Below are positions 56,036 to 64,000 of a stretch of 64,000 nt of DNA, piece by piece. Both the position numbers and the translations under genes were made by a program. Source of the stretch: Aquimarina pacifica (GTDB lineage: Bacteria > Bacteroidota > Bacteroidia > Flavobacteriales > Flavobacteriaceae). The notes under the pieces are model-generated. The model had not been told where the DNA came from. It saw only the letters and a list, made by a program, of their open reading frames with translations, and ran no database searches. The stretch covers positions 1 through 64,000 of the forward strand of contig NZ_JACC01000032.1 of the NCBI RefSeq assembly GCF_000520955.1. The letters are read 5' to 3'. Position 1 is the first letter of the stretch. Every line of letters starts with the position of its first letter.

Positions 56036-59000
56036 TTAAGATTTAGCTTGCACTTTATTAATTTTCAGAAGTTGATTCTCTAAAAACGAATTCATATATA
56101 ATTGGGGATATAAATTAAGCAACTGCATTGGTGTAGTAAGACTTATCTCTATTGCATTTTTATACAGTACACATGTAAGGTCTGATCCTTTTGTATAATC
56201 ATTTTTATTGTGAATCTTGGTATAAGACTGAGCTCCTTCTATGGATAGATCACTTTTATTTCTTAGTTGAAAATTAAATAGACCAGCGACTTTAAAATCT
56301 ATATCATTACCTGTTCTATCCAAAATATCTTTTCGCATCACATTATATGGAATAGACTGATGCATTCTTGCCTGCGTATATTCCTCGTACACTAATCTTA
56401 TATGATCTAATTCATCCATTTCAATATATGGTGTTATGGGCAATGGCAAAAAGTTGCAGACCACTCCTAACACATTATTAATTTGAATGTCTCTATCAAG
56501 GACTTCTCGTCCATCAATAATCATTAAATGTAATTCTTTACCTATATGCTTTAATGAGCTAAGCAACCTTTGGTGTGCTGTCATTATAATTGCATTTATA
56601 GGTACTCCATAGTAATCAGCAGTTTTTAGAATATGACTAAATTCATCTCCAGAAACTATTACTTTCTCTGTAATACAATCCGAATATTGGTCATTAGTTA
56701 TGGGATCTGAAAAAGGAAGGGTTCCTAATTTCTGTCTCCAGAATTTTTTCGAATTCGAGGCTTTTTTAGAATTCAAAAAATTACTTTGCCAAATCTCAAA
56801 ATCGAAACTAGATATATAGTTTGGCTCTACAGTTTTTTTATTATAAAAATCCTGTAAATGACCTGCAATAATCTGATTACTATACATATCTGTTAGTATA
56901 TGATGAATACTAACAAAAAGATGTGCCTCACCATTTTTTTCGGGTACGATAAAAAGTCTAATTAACTCTCCTTTAAAAAGATCATAGGGTTGATGAAAAA
57001 AGTTTAGAATTTCTTCTTGAGTCTGAGAATATTCAGATACTTTAAAATTCTCTTTACTACGAATCGCTAATTTTACTTTTTCTGGGCTTTCTACTTCTTG
57101 AATTACATTTCCATGAATCTCTTTTAGATGCACTCGTAAAAAGGGATATTTTTTTAAAAACTTACGAAATGTTTGTTCAAAAGTTTCTTGGGTATACCAT
57201 TCTATTTTAATCGGTCTAAGTATCCCGTGTGACTGGCTTTTATATAGAAATGGTTTTTGGTTATAAGATAGCACATAATTTTTTTGACCTACGTCTACTA
57301 AACCTTTCTTTGCATATCCCTTGGCATGTGTATTATTTTCTACTTCCGTGCCAGAAGTTAATTGTTCGATGATTTCCTCTAAGTAAAATTGGTATTTATT
57401 AACTAGTCGATTAATAGTACTCTCTTTATATATCTGTTTAGAAAAATTAATTGACAACTGCAACTGACCAAAAGACATCATTCCTAAAACACTTAATAAA
57501 GCATCACTTCCATTAGAAGGATCTATACTATATCCAATATCCTCAGAAGAATATTCTAATATGCTAGATTCACCTTGTATTGAGCTACCAAAATCTCCTA
57601 AATAATTGAATTCTACACTTGGATTAGGGTCTGTCAATTGTTCGTTTGTCAAATAATTTAGAATTCCGTACCCAATACCCTTATCCGGATTTTTTCTCAA
57701 GTCCTTATCAATCTTCAAAACAGCATCTAAGCTATTTGATGTATTCGAAACATCTAATAAGAAAGGATAGATTGTAGTAAACCAGCCAACAGTTCGACTT
57801 ATATCGACATCGTCAATGATATCTTCTCTACCATGACCTTCTAATTTTAGCATTGTTTTTTCTGTTGAAAATATTTCTTTAATTGCAAGGCCCAATGCAG
57901 CTATCAAAATAGAATTAATCTCGGTTTGGTATATACTATGAATACCTGTTTGAAGTATTTCTGTAGTTTTTTTATCTATCTTAAAAGATATTGTAGCATC
58001 ATAATTAACAATAGGACTTGATACCTCTATATCTTGCGGAAGTCTTTTTATATTTTTTCTACAAATGGACTCCCAATATTTTCTTTCTTGAAGAATTAAC
58101 GGTTCTTCTGCGTATTGATTTTGTAAAAATGCCCATTTCTGAAAGGAATCTGTTTTTGGTGGTAAAAACAATTCCTGATCATTTTTAAACTGTGCGAATA
58201 ATGAAGCCAAATCCATCATCAAAATTCTCCAAGAAACACCGTCAACAACAAGGTGATGAATTATCAGGACTAACCTATCTCCATCAGATAGTCTAAAATG
58301 CCCTATTTTGAATAAAGGTCCTTTTTCTAAATTAATACTTGACTGAAGAGCTCCTGCCAATTGAGACATGGTCTCTAATGCATTCTTCTCCTGGACTAAA
58401 TCATAAAAGTCAATCGAAAAAGCCTTTTCTGAAGACTCATAGGTATATTGAGACCATTCTCCATCTTTTTTAGGAAAAACGCTTCTTAATGCATCATGGT
58501 GTTCTACCAAATGCCCGATACACGTTACTAATGCTTTGCTCGGTATTTCCTCTTTACTTTTTAATATTACTGATTGATTATAATGATGATGAACTACAAA
58601 TGTTGGATCCTTAAAAAAGTGTTTCTGAATAGGAGTAAATAGTACATCTCCTACAACTTTTTGTTGATCAATTGTATTCAAATCCTCGGATAGCAGAGTG
58701 GCTAATTCTCTAAAATCTTCTGCAGTTAATACATCTTTTGCTCTTAATTGATACCCATATTTTTTAAGTAAAGAAATTAGTTGAATGGACTTTATAGAAT
58801 CACCACCAATTTTATAAAAACTATCCAAAACACTTATAACATCAATTTTGAGGACTTCTTTACAAGCCTCCAAAATTACTTTTTCTTTGTTTGAAGAAGG
58901 TGCTACATACTGAGCTGAAGCCTGATCCAAAGTATTCATTGCCAATAATGCCTTGTGGTCTATTTTTCCATTAGGAGTTGTAGGCATCTCGTTCAAAATC

Positions 59001-61990
59001 AAAAATTTACTCGGTATCATATATGCTGGCAAAAACTTCTTCAAATTCTGTCTAATTTGATGAAGTTCGATATCCATTCCTATTAGATAAGAGATCATAT
59101 ATTTTTTATCTGATTCTTCTTTCACTAATACCACCGCTTGTTGAATATTTTCTATATTCATTAGTGTTTTTTGGACCTCCCTCAATTCTATTCTATATCC
59201 TCTTATTTTTACCTGATCATCCTTTCTACCTATAAACTCAACAGTACCATTAGCTAGCCACCTTCCTAAGTCTCCGGTACGATATAATCTGGTCTCTGTT
59301 TCTAAAGAAAATGGATTCTTAATAAATTTCTCTTTCGTTAATTCTGGTCGATTATGATACCCTCTTGCAACTTGAGTTCCTGCAAGACAAATTTCTCCAA
59401 TAACTCCAGTAGGCACAATATTTAGTTCTTTATCTAGAATGTAAATCTTGGTATTCCCGATCGGACCACCAATATTAATTATACCATCTTCTGTAATCGG
59501 ATTCTCTGTCATTGTTGCACAAACCGAATTCTCGGTAGGTCCATAAGCATTTATGATCCTCACTCCCAAGCTTTGTAATTTTCTAGTTACACTACTATTA
59601 AGATTTTCGCCAGCAGATACGATGCTTTTCATATTTGCCAATTCTTCTATTATTAATGCTTGATATGAAGGTGGTATAGTGGCTAGGGTCACTTTTTCTT
59701 TTCTGATAAGTGCTATCATTTTAGAACTATCTGCAATGGTTTCATTAGAAGGAATCACTAATTTACCTCCTGCTAATAGACATGTAAATATCTCTGAACA
59801 AGAAGCGTCAAAACCTACCGAAGCAAACTGTAATGCAGAAGTTCCCTCTTGTACATCAAAAAAATCAATCTGGTTTATTGCTAGGTTTAAAAAACCTCGA
59901 TGCTCTACCAAAACTCCTTTGGGTTTTCCTGTCGTTCCTGAAGTATATATAACATAAATCAAATTTTCAGGCTTCAATTCATGTAATACTGGACTCTCAG
60001 AAAATTCTTTATAGTCCTTTTGATCTACATTTATAACTTGTAGTCCGTTATTTTCTTGAAACTTTTGATGTAAGCTTGATTGTGAAAGTATTAATGTTGC
60101 TTTCGTATCATTAATAATGTAATTTATCCTTTCCTCGGGGTACTCTGGGTCTATTGGCACATAAGCTGCTCCTGATTTAATAATACCCAATATCCCTATA
60201 ACCATATCTACAGAACGCTCCATACACAAAGGAATCATCTGCTCAACTTGGGCTCCTTTTTCTACCAAAAAATTAGCGAGTTTATTAGACTCTAAATCTA
60301 ATTGTTTATATGTAATTAATTGGTTTTCAAAAACAATAGCAATATGATCTGGTGTCTTTGTAACTTGCTGATCAAAAAGATCTAAAATTGTTTGATATGG
60401 AGGAAATCCCATATCAGTATTATTAAAATCATGTATTAGGGTAGACTTTTCTTTTTCTGTTAAATAATTGACAGTTCCTATTGCCTCATCAGGATTCTGC
60501 AATAAAGCACTTAGTAATTGTCTAAAATGAATCATCAGACGCTCGATCAAATTAGATTCATATACCGCCGTATCATAAACAATGTCAAGCTTCAGATATT
60601 TACCCTCTTCGCGAATTGTTATATCTATATCAGATACCACTCCTTTAGTACCTGTGGTTGTAATAGTATCAATCTTATCTCGGTCTAAAGTAATCTGATG
60701 ATTATTTTCTACCGCATTCTGAAGTAAAAACATGACATCAAACAATACCCCTCTAGAGAGGTCTCTTTTGAGATCGAGTTCTTTTATAAGTTCATCAAAC
60801 GGATAGGTTTGGTGTTCATAACTCTGAAGTGTTTTTGTTTTTAACTTATCACAAAAAACATTAAAATTATCAGAAGGATTAATAGTATTTCTTAAGGCCA
60901 CCGTATTAATAAAACATCCTACTTGGTGTTTTAAATCTAAATGATCTCTCCCTGCAACGGCCGTTCCTATGACGATATCTTCTGCTCCCGTATATCTGTA
61001 AAACAAGATATTCCAAACGGCTAATAATCCCATATAAAGGCTTACTCCTTGCTTCTGGCAATACGTATTTAAACCTGTTGTAATTTCTTCGGACAAATAC
61101 GTTTCGAGATGAACTCCTTTATGTGTTTTTATTTTAGGTCTTGTTAAATGCGTAGATAAATCTAATACAGGAATATCTCCTTCAAACTGCTTCAACCAAA
61201 AGGCTTTTTGTTTCTTAAGTTTATCCGAACTATTTTGATCCTGATGCCATATGGCATAATCCTTATATTGAATTCTTAATACTGGTAAGTCTAGAGTTTT
61301 ATTTTGTGTAAAAGACTGATAATATGCTAATATATCCTTGGTAAGCACTCCTAAGGACCAAGTATCACTAATAATATGATGCATATTGCAATAAAGAACC
61401 AATTGATCTTCTGCTAATTGATAAATATAAAATCGTAGTAATGGACCTTTTTCTAAATTGAATACTTTTTTAGAATCCTCTTCGATATGTGTTTTTACAA
61501 ATGATGCATTATTTTCTATTTCCCTACAATCCCTATAAACTACATTAAATCCTATTTCTTCTCTCGAAAAAATCCATTGCCTAATCTCTCCATTTTTGTC
61601 TTCTTTAAAAACAGTTCTAAGTGTTTCATGCCTATCAACGGTATTTTCTATAGCCTTGATAAGAAAATCAATGTTATGATACTCATTTAAAGTAAAGTAA
61701 TTAGATACATTATAACTTGCTGATACTTCTTCAGAAGTACAGGATAACCATATCCTATATTGACTAGAAGAAAGAGGATAGTTTTCCTTTTTCTCTGCCA
61801 TTGGGATATCAGCATAGGTATTAGATTGGCTATACTTTTGTAAAAAAGAAATAATACCTTCTTTATGAGTCTTTACCTTTTCGAGCAGCCCTGTATTTAA
61901 TGTTTCTCCTTCATAGGTCAATTTCAAATCTTCTCCATCAAGAAATACAGCTATTTTATTCTCTTCTAGTTCATTTATTAGCTCTACCAT
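56036..61990 (-). CDS. NRPS-1: docking-C-A(Tyr)-T-E-C*
   Basis: 1984 residues. Residues 1-55 resemble a TubC-type docking domain for receiving the chain from the PKS encoded 5 bp upstream. C1 (about 70-510) has H-H-I-I-S-D-T-W-S, with Thr in place of Gly. The A domain (about 530-1025) reads D-A-S-T-V-A-A-V-C-K, a published Tyr code. The T domain has I-G-G-D-S-I, the form usual before E domains. The E domain (about 1105-1560) has H-H-L-V-V-D-G-V-S-W and the E-type G-H-G-R-E and F-N-Y-L-G motifs, so the residue should become D. The last 400 residues are a divergent condensation-like domain with H-H-I-L-T-D-M-Y-S. Its job is unclear, because NRPS-2 brings its own C domain. Other domains are firmly assigned. 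Confidence 0.94.
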   Translation of the reverse strand: MVELINELEENKIAVFLDGEDLKLTYEGETLNTGLLEKVKTHKEGIISFLQKYSQSNTYADIPMAEKKENYPLSSSQYRIWLSCTSEEVSASYNVSNYFTLNEYHNIDFLIKAIENTVDRHETLRTVFKEDKNGEIRQWIFSREEIGFNVVYRDCREIENNASFVKTHIEEDSKKVFNLEKGPLLRFYIYQLAEDQLVLYCNMHHIISDTWSLGVLTKDILAYYQSFTQNKTLDLPVLRIQYKDYAIWHQDQNSSDKLKKQKAFWLKQFEGDIPVLDLSTHLTRPKIKTHKGVHLETYLSEEITTGLNTYCQKQGVSLYMGLLAVWNILFYRYTGAEDIVIGTAVAGRDHLDLKHQVGCFINTVALRNTINPSDNFNVFCDKLKTKTLQSYEHQTYPFDELIKELDLKRDLSRGVLFDVMFLLQNAVENNHQITLDRDKIDTITTTGTKGVVSDIDITIREEGKYLKLDIVYDTAVYESNLIERLMIHFRQLLSALLQNPDEAIGTVNYLTEKEKSTLIHDFNNTDMGFPPYQTILDLFDQQVTKTPDHIAIVFENQLITYKQLDLESNKLANFLVEKGAQVEQMIPLCMERSVDMVIGILGIIKSGAAYVPIDPEYPEERINYIINDTKATLILSQSSLHQKFQENNGLQVINVDQKDYKEFSESPVLHELKPENLIYVIYTSGTTGKPKGVLVEHRGFLNLAINQIDFFDVQEGTSALQFASVGFDASCSEIFTCLLAGGKLVIPSNETIADSSKMIALIRKEKVTLATIPPSYQALIIEELANMKSIVSAGENLNSSVTRKLQSLGVRIINAYGPTENSVCATMTENPITEDGIINIGGPIGNTKIYILDKELNIVPTGVIGEICLAGTQVARGYHNRPELTKEKFIKNPFSLETETRLYRTGDLGRWLANGTVEFIGRKDDQVKIRGYRIELREVQKTLMNIENIQQAVVLVKEESDKKYMISYLIGMDIELHQIRQNLKKFLPAYMIPSKFLILNEMPTTPNGKIDHKALLAMNTLDQASAQYVAPSSNKEKVILEACKEVLKIDVISVLDSFYKIGGDSIKSIQLISLLKKYGYQLRAKDVLTAEDFRELATLLSEDLNTIDQQKVVGDVLFTPIQKHFFKDPTFVVHHHYNQSVILKSKEEIPSKALVTCIGHLVEHHDALRSVFPKKDGEWSQYTYESSEKAFSIDFYDLVQEKNALETMSQLAGALQSSINLEKGPLFKIGHFRLSDGDRLVLIIHHLVVDGVSWRILMMDLASLFAQFKNDQELFLPPKTDSFQKWAFLQNQYAEEPLILQERKYWESICRKNIKRLPQDIEVSSPIVNYDATISFKIDKKTTEILQTGIHSIYQTEINSILIAALGLAIKEIFSTEKTMLKLEGHGREDIIDDVDISRTVGWFTTIYPFLLDVSNTSNSLDAVLKIDKDLRKNPDKGIGYGILNYLTNEQLTDPNPSVEFNYLGDFGSSIQGESSILEYSSEDIGYSIDPSNGSDALLSVLGMMSFGQLQLSINFSKQIYKESTINRLVNKYQFYLEEIIEQLTSGTEVENNTHAKGYAKKGLVDVGQKNYVLSYNQKPFLYKSQSHGILRPIKIEWYTQETFEQTFRKFLKKYPFLRVHLKEIHGNVIQEVESPEKVKLAIRSKENFKVSEYSQTQEEILNFFHQPYDLFKGELIRLFIVPEKNGEAHLFVSIHHILTDMYSNQIIAGHLQDFYNKKTVEPNYISSFDFEIWQSNFLNSKKASNSKKFWRQKLGTLPFSDPITNDQYSDCITEKVIVSGDEFSHILKTADYYGVPINAIIMTAHQRLLSSLKHIGKELHLMIIDGREVLDRDIQINNVLGVVCNFLPLPITPYIEMDELDHIRLVYEEYTQARMHQSIPYNVMRKDILDRTGNDIDFKVAGLFNFQLRNKSDLSIEGAQSYTKIHNKNDYTKGSDLTCVLYKNAIEISLTTPMQLLNLYPQLYMNSFLENQLLKINKVQAKS

Positions 61991-61994
61991 ATAC

Positions 61995-64000
61995 TTAGAT
62001 TTTAACCACTTTTGAAGATGGTATCATTCTGTTCATTTTTCTAATTTTTAAAGCCACTGAAATTTCAATAGCCAAGGCTTTGATACTGGCATGCTTATAG
62101 AAATCTTTTATATTAATTTCTACATCAAATTTTTTCATAATCAGTTTAAGCATCGTAACTCCTTTTAAGGAATTCCCTCCCAAAGCAAAAAAATCATCTA
62201 GTACTCCAATTTTTTCCATATCAAAAAAGTCTTCCCAAATGGCAACCAACGTTTTCTCTATTTTATCCCCTGGCGCCACATAGGGTGTAAGTAGTCTAGA
62301 CCTGTCGGCAAATACCGTCTCTTGATTATCTTCCTCATTGGGCGCTGGTTCTTCCGGAATTTCGAGCAGTTCTAATGGATTTTCTAATTGACCACTTAAT
62401 TTTTTTAAGAGATCAACTCTGGATAATAATCTTGTAGCGTGAAAACTGTATCCAGGAACGGATACTTTTGCTGGTTGATTTTCTTCATAATAAACATCCC
62501 AATTAATATCAATCCCATGTAACCATAGCTCTCCCAATTTTTGAAGCAAAAATTGTTGATCATTTATCTCTTTTCGCGGATGCCTTATTAAATTAACGAC
62601 CGAATTTTTATGAGTGTTATATTCTGAGTGTTGATGAAAAAGAGTGGTTAGAGCATTCCCTGGGCCAATTTCAATAAAAATTGTAGATGGCTCTTCTAAC
62701 ATGGTTATTAACCCTTTAGAAAATTGGACTGTATTTCTTAAGTGATCTACCCAATAATTCACAGAAGTAGCCTCCTTATTAGTGATTAATTTCCCGGTAA
62801 GGTTTGACATGAATGGAATCCGAGGTTCTAAAAGTTCAACTTGTTCAAGTTCTTTCTGATAACTTTCTAGAATTGGATCCATTAAATACGAATGAGCTCC
62901 TAAAGAGATCCTAAGCTTTGAATGAGCTATATCATTTATTTCTAATTTTTCGACCAGTTCATCTATTTCTGTTTCTGTTCCCGAAACAACAAATGACTCT
63001 GGTGAGTTGACCGCGGCAATAGAAATTCCTGATGATAATAATGATCTTACTTCTTTTTCTGGAACTCCTATACTAAGCATGCTTCCTTTTTGGGTCTGAC
63101 TCATCAGTTTCGCCCGTTTTACGACTAATTTTAATCCCGTCTCAAAAGAAAAAATTCCTGAAAGACAAGCAGCAGCATATTCGCCAGTACTATGACCGAT
63201 CATCATGTTTGGGGAGATCCCCCATTTTATCAAAAGCTGAGCAAGTGCATATTCATATACAAAAACTATAGGTTGGGTATATTCATTGTTATTAATTAAA
63301 GAAGTTTTCTCGCCGTATATTATATCCTTAAAATCAAGATTGGTAATCTCTTTTAATTGCTCAAAACCATTATCTATCAGTTGTTTAAAATAAGGGTATT
63401 GCGAGTATAACCCTTTGCACATATTCATATATTGTGTTCCTGAACCGGTACACATAAATACAACGTTTCTCTTTGGTTCTAATTTTCCTGAAAAAAGATA
63501 CTCACTACCTTCAGACTTCAAAATAGAGACTGTATTTTCCTTTTTATTACTCACCAAAAAACGGTTATACGCAAATTGGCCTCTCCCTATTTGTAAAGTA
63601 TATGCAATATCATCTAAATTGATTTCAGAAGAATTTGCAATAAAATCTGAAAGCTTGTTTTGATATGCTTCTAGAGATTTTACTGATTTAGCAGAATATC
63701 TAATTAGATGATAACTGTTATCCTCTAGAGTATTCTTTTCTTGATTAAACTCTTCTAAAATAATATGAGCATTCGTACCACCAATTCCAAAACTACTCAC
63801 ACCGGCTCTAAGAGGTACATCGCCTGTTGGTTTCCAGTCTTTCAATAAATTATTAACATAGAATGGTCCTCCCTTAAAATTAATTTCTGGGTTAGGCTGA
63901 ACATAATGTAATGAGGGTGGAATTTGCTTATTTTTTAAGGCTAATACTGTTTTGATAAAACCTGCCACTCCCGCAGTGGTATCTAAATGCCCCATATTTG
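61995..64000 (-). CDS. Type I polyketide synthase, KS(end)-AT-ACP (partial, N-terminus beyond right edge)
   Basis: 668 codons are visible; the frame is open through the right edge, and the Met at 63995 is internal, within the KS motif N-M-G-H-L-D. Residues 1-95 are the end of a ketosynthase (third catalytic His in G-H-L, then G-I-G-G-T-N-A-H). A cis acyltransferase follows (about 160-480) with nucleophile G-H-S-T-G-E; the substrate motif region reads L-G-A-H-S, which I cannot assign to malonyl or methylmalonyl. A carrier domain ends the protein (L-G-G-N-S, about residue 622). No KR, DH or ER is visible in this part. It ends 5 bp before NRPS-1, so it likely hands a ketide to the first amino acid. 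Upstream KS modules or loading enzymes are outside the window. Confidence 0.92.
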   Translation of the reverse strand, partial: NMGHLDTTAGVAGFIKTVLALKNKQIPPSLHYVQPNPEINFKGGPFYVNNLLKDWKPTGDVPLRAGVSSFGIGGTNAHIILEEFNQEKNTLEDNSYHLIRYSAKSVKSLEAYQNKLSDFIANSSEINLDDIAYTLQIGRGQFAYNRFLVSNKKENTVSILKSEGSEYLFSGKLEPKRNVVFMCTGSGTQYMNMCKGLYSQYPYFKQLIDNGFEQLKEITNLDFKDIIYGEKTSLINNNEYTQPIVFVYEYALAQLLIKWGISPNMMIGHSTGEYAAACLSGIFSFETGLKLVVKRAKLMSQTQKGSMLSIGVPEKEVRSLLSSGISIAAVNSPESFVVSGTETEIDELVEKLEINDIAHSKLRISLGAHSYLMDPILESYQKELEQVELLEPRIPFMSNLTGKLITNKEATSVNYWVDHLRNTVQFSKGLITMLEEPSTIFIEIGPGNALTTLFHQHSEYNTHKNSVVNLIRHPRKEINDQQFLLQKLGELWLHGIDINWDVYYEENQPAKVSVPGYSFHATRLLSRVDLLKKLSGQLENPLELLEIPEEPAPNEEDNQETVFADRSRLLTPYVAPGDKIEKTLVAIWEDFFDMEKIGVLDDFFALGGNSLKGVTMLKLIMKKFDVEINIKDFYKHASIKALAIEISVALKIRKMNRMIPSSKVVKI

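Noticed and set aside
14922..64000. Siderophore cluster idea, prompted by the TonB receptor and PvdE-like exporter
   Set aside because: No hydroxyornithine, salicylate/DHB, Cy domain or monooxygenase genes; predicted residues do not chelate iron.

Overview
The window is AT-rich DNA from a marine-type flavobacterium (Bacteroidota; an Aquimarina-like organism is a guess). This rests on type IX secretion partners (a PorP/SprF family protein, an OmpA/PD40 protein, a secreted protein with a C-terminal gliding-type sorting domain), SprB-like Ig repeats, an OMP_b-brl-type TonB-dependent receptor and poor Shine-Dalgarno sequences. Every gene I can support lies on the minus strand, so transcription reads from right to left.

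Region 1 (1-10866) is a type IX surface-protein locus. In transcription order it holds a 923-residue secreted surface protein (DUF285 repeats, two Calx-beta domains, C-terminal sorting domain), a PorP/SprF outer-membrane protein, a TPR/PD40/OmpA protein, and the first 1553 codons of a giant adhesin that alternates lectin-like and Ig-like units and runs off the left edge.

Region 2 (10867-14670) is loosely packed: an AraC/GyrI-like regulator, a small CPCC zinc-ribbon membrane protein and a Ser/Thr protein kinase. The kinase is bracketed by a perfect 11-bp inverted motif (TGTTGGGTGCA), and the gap between kinase and CPCC gene can fold into a long imperfect hairpin. This resembles an integron-cassette (attC/CALIN-like) arrangement, but no integrase is seen.

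Region 3 (14671-64000) is one large nonribosomal peptide/polyketide gene cluster that continues past the right edge. In transcription order: PKS (KS-AT-ACP, 5' end missing), NRPS-1 (C-A-T-E-C*), TonB-dependent receptor, type II thioesterase, cyclic-peptide-type ABC exporter, a two-domain glycosyltransferase and an overlapping GT-like protein, a subtilisin-like lipoprotein, two paralogous GT4 glycosyltransferases, NRPS-2 (C-A-T-C), a membrane-anchored alpha/beta hydrolase, NRPS-3 (partial C-A-T-C-A-T-C-A-T), NRPS-4 (C-A-T-C-A-T), NRPS-5 (C-A-T-C), an Sfp-type phosphopantetheinyl transferase, and a strong intrinsic terminator.

I read the ten-residue specificity codes from the A-domain motifs by hand. 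They suggest Tyr (epimerised to D), Gly, Val, Ala, Ala, Ser, Gly and Asn. If gene order equals assembly order, the product would be a ketide/acyl-capped octapeptide, possibly glycosylated. Unusual points are the absence of a TE or reductase domain for release, three proteins that end in a condensation-type domain, and an NRPS that starts with only the C-terminal half of a condensation domain.
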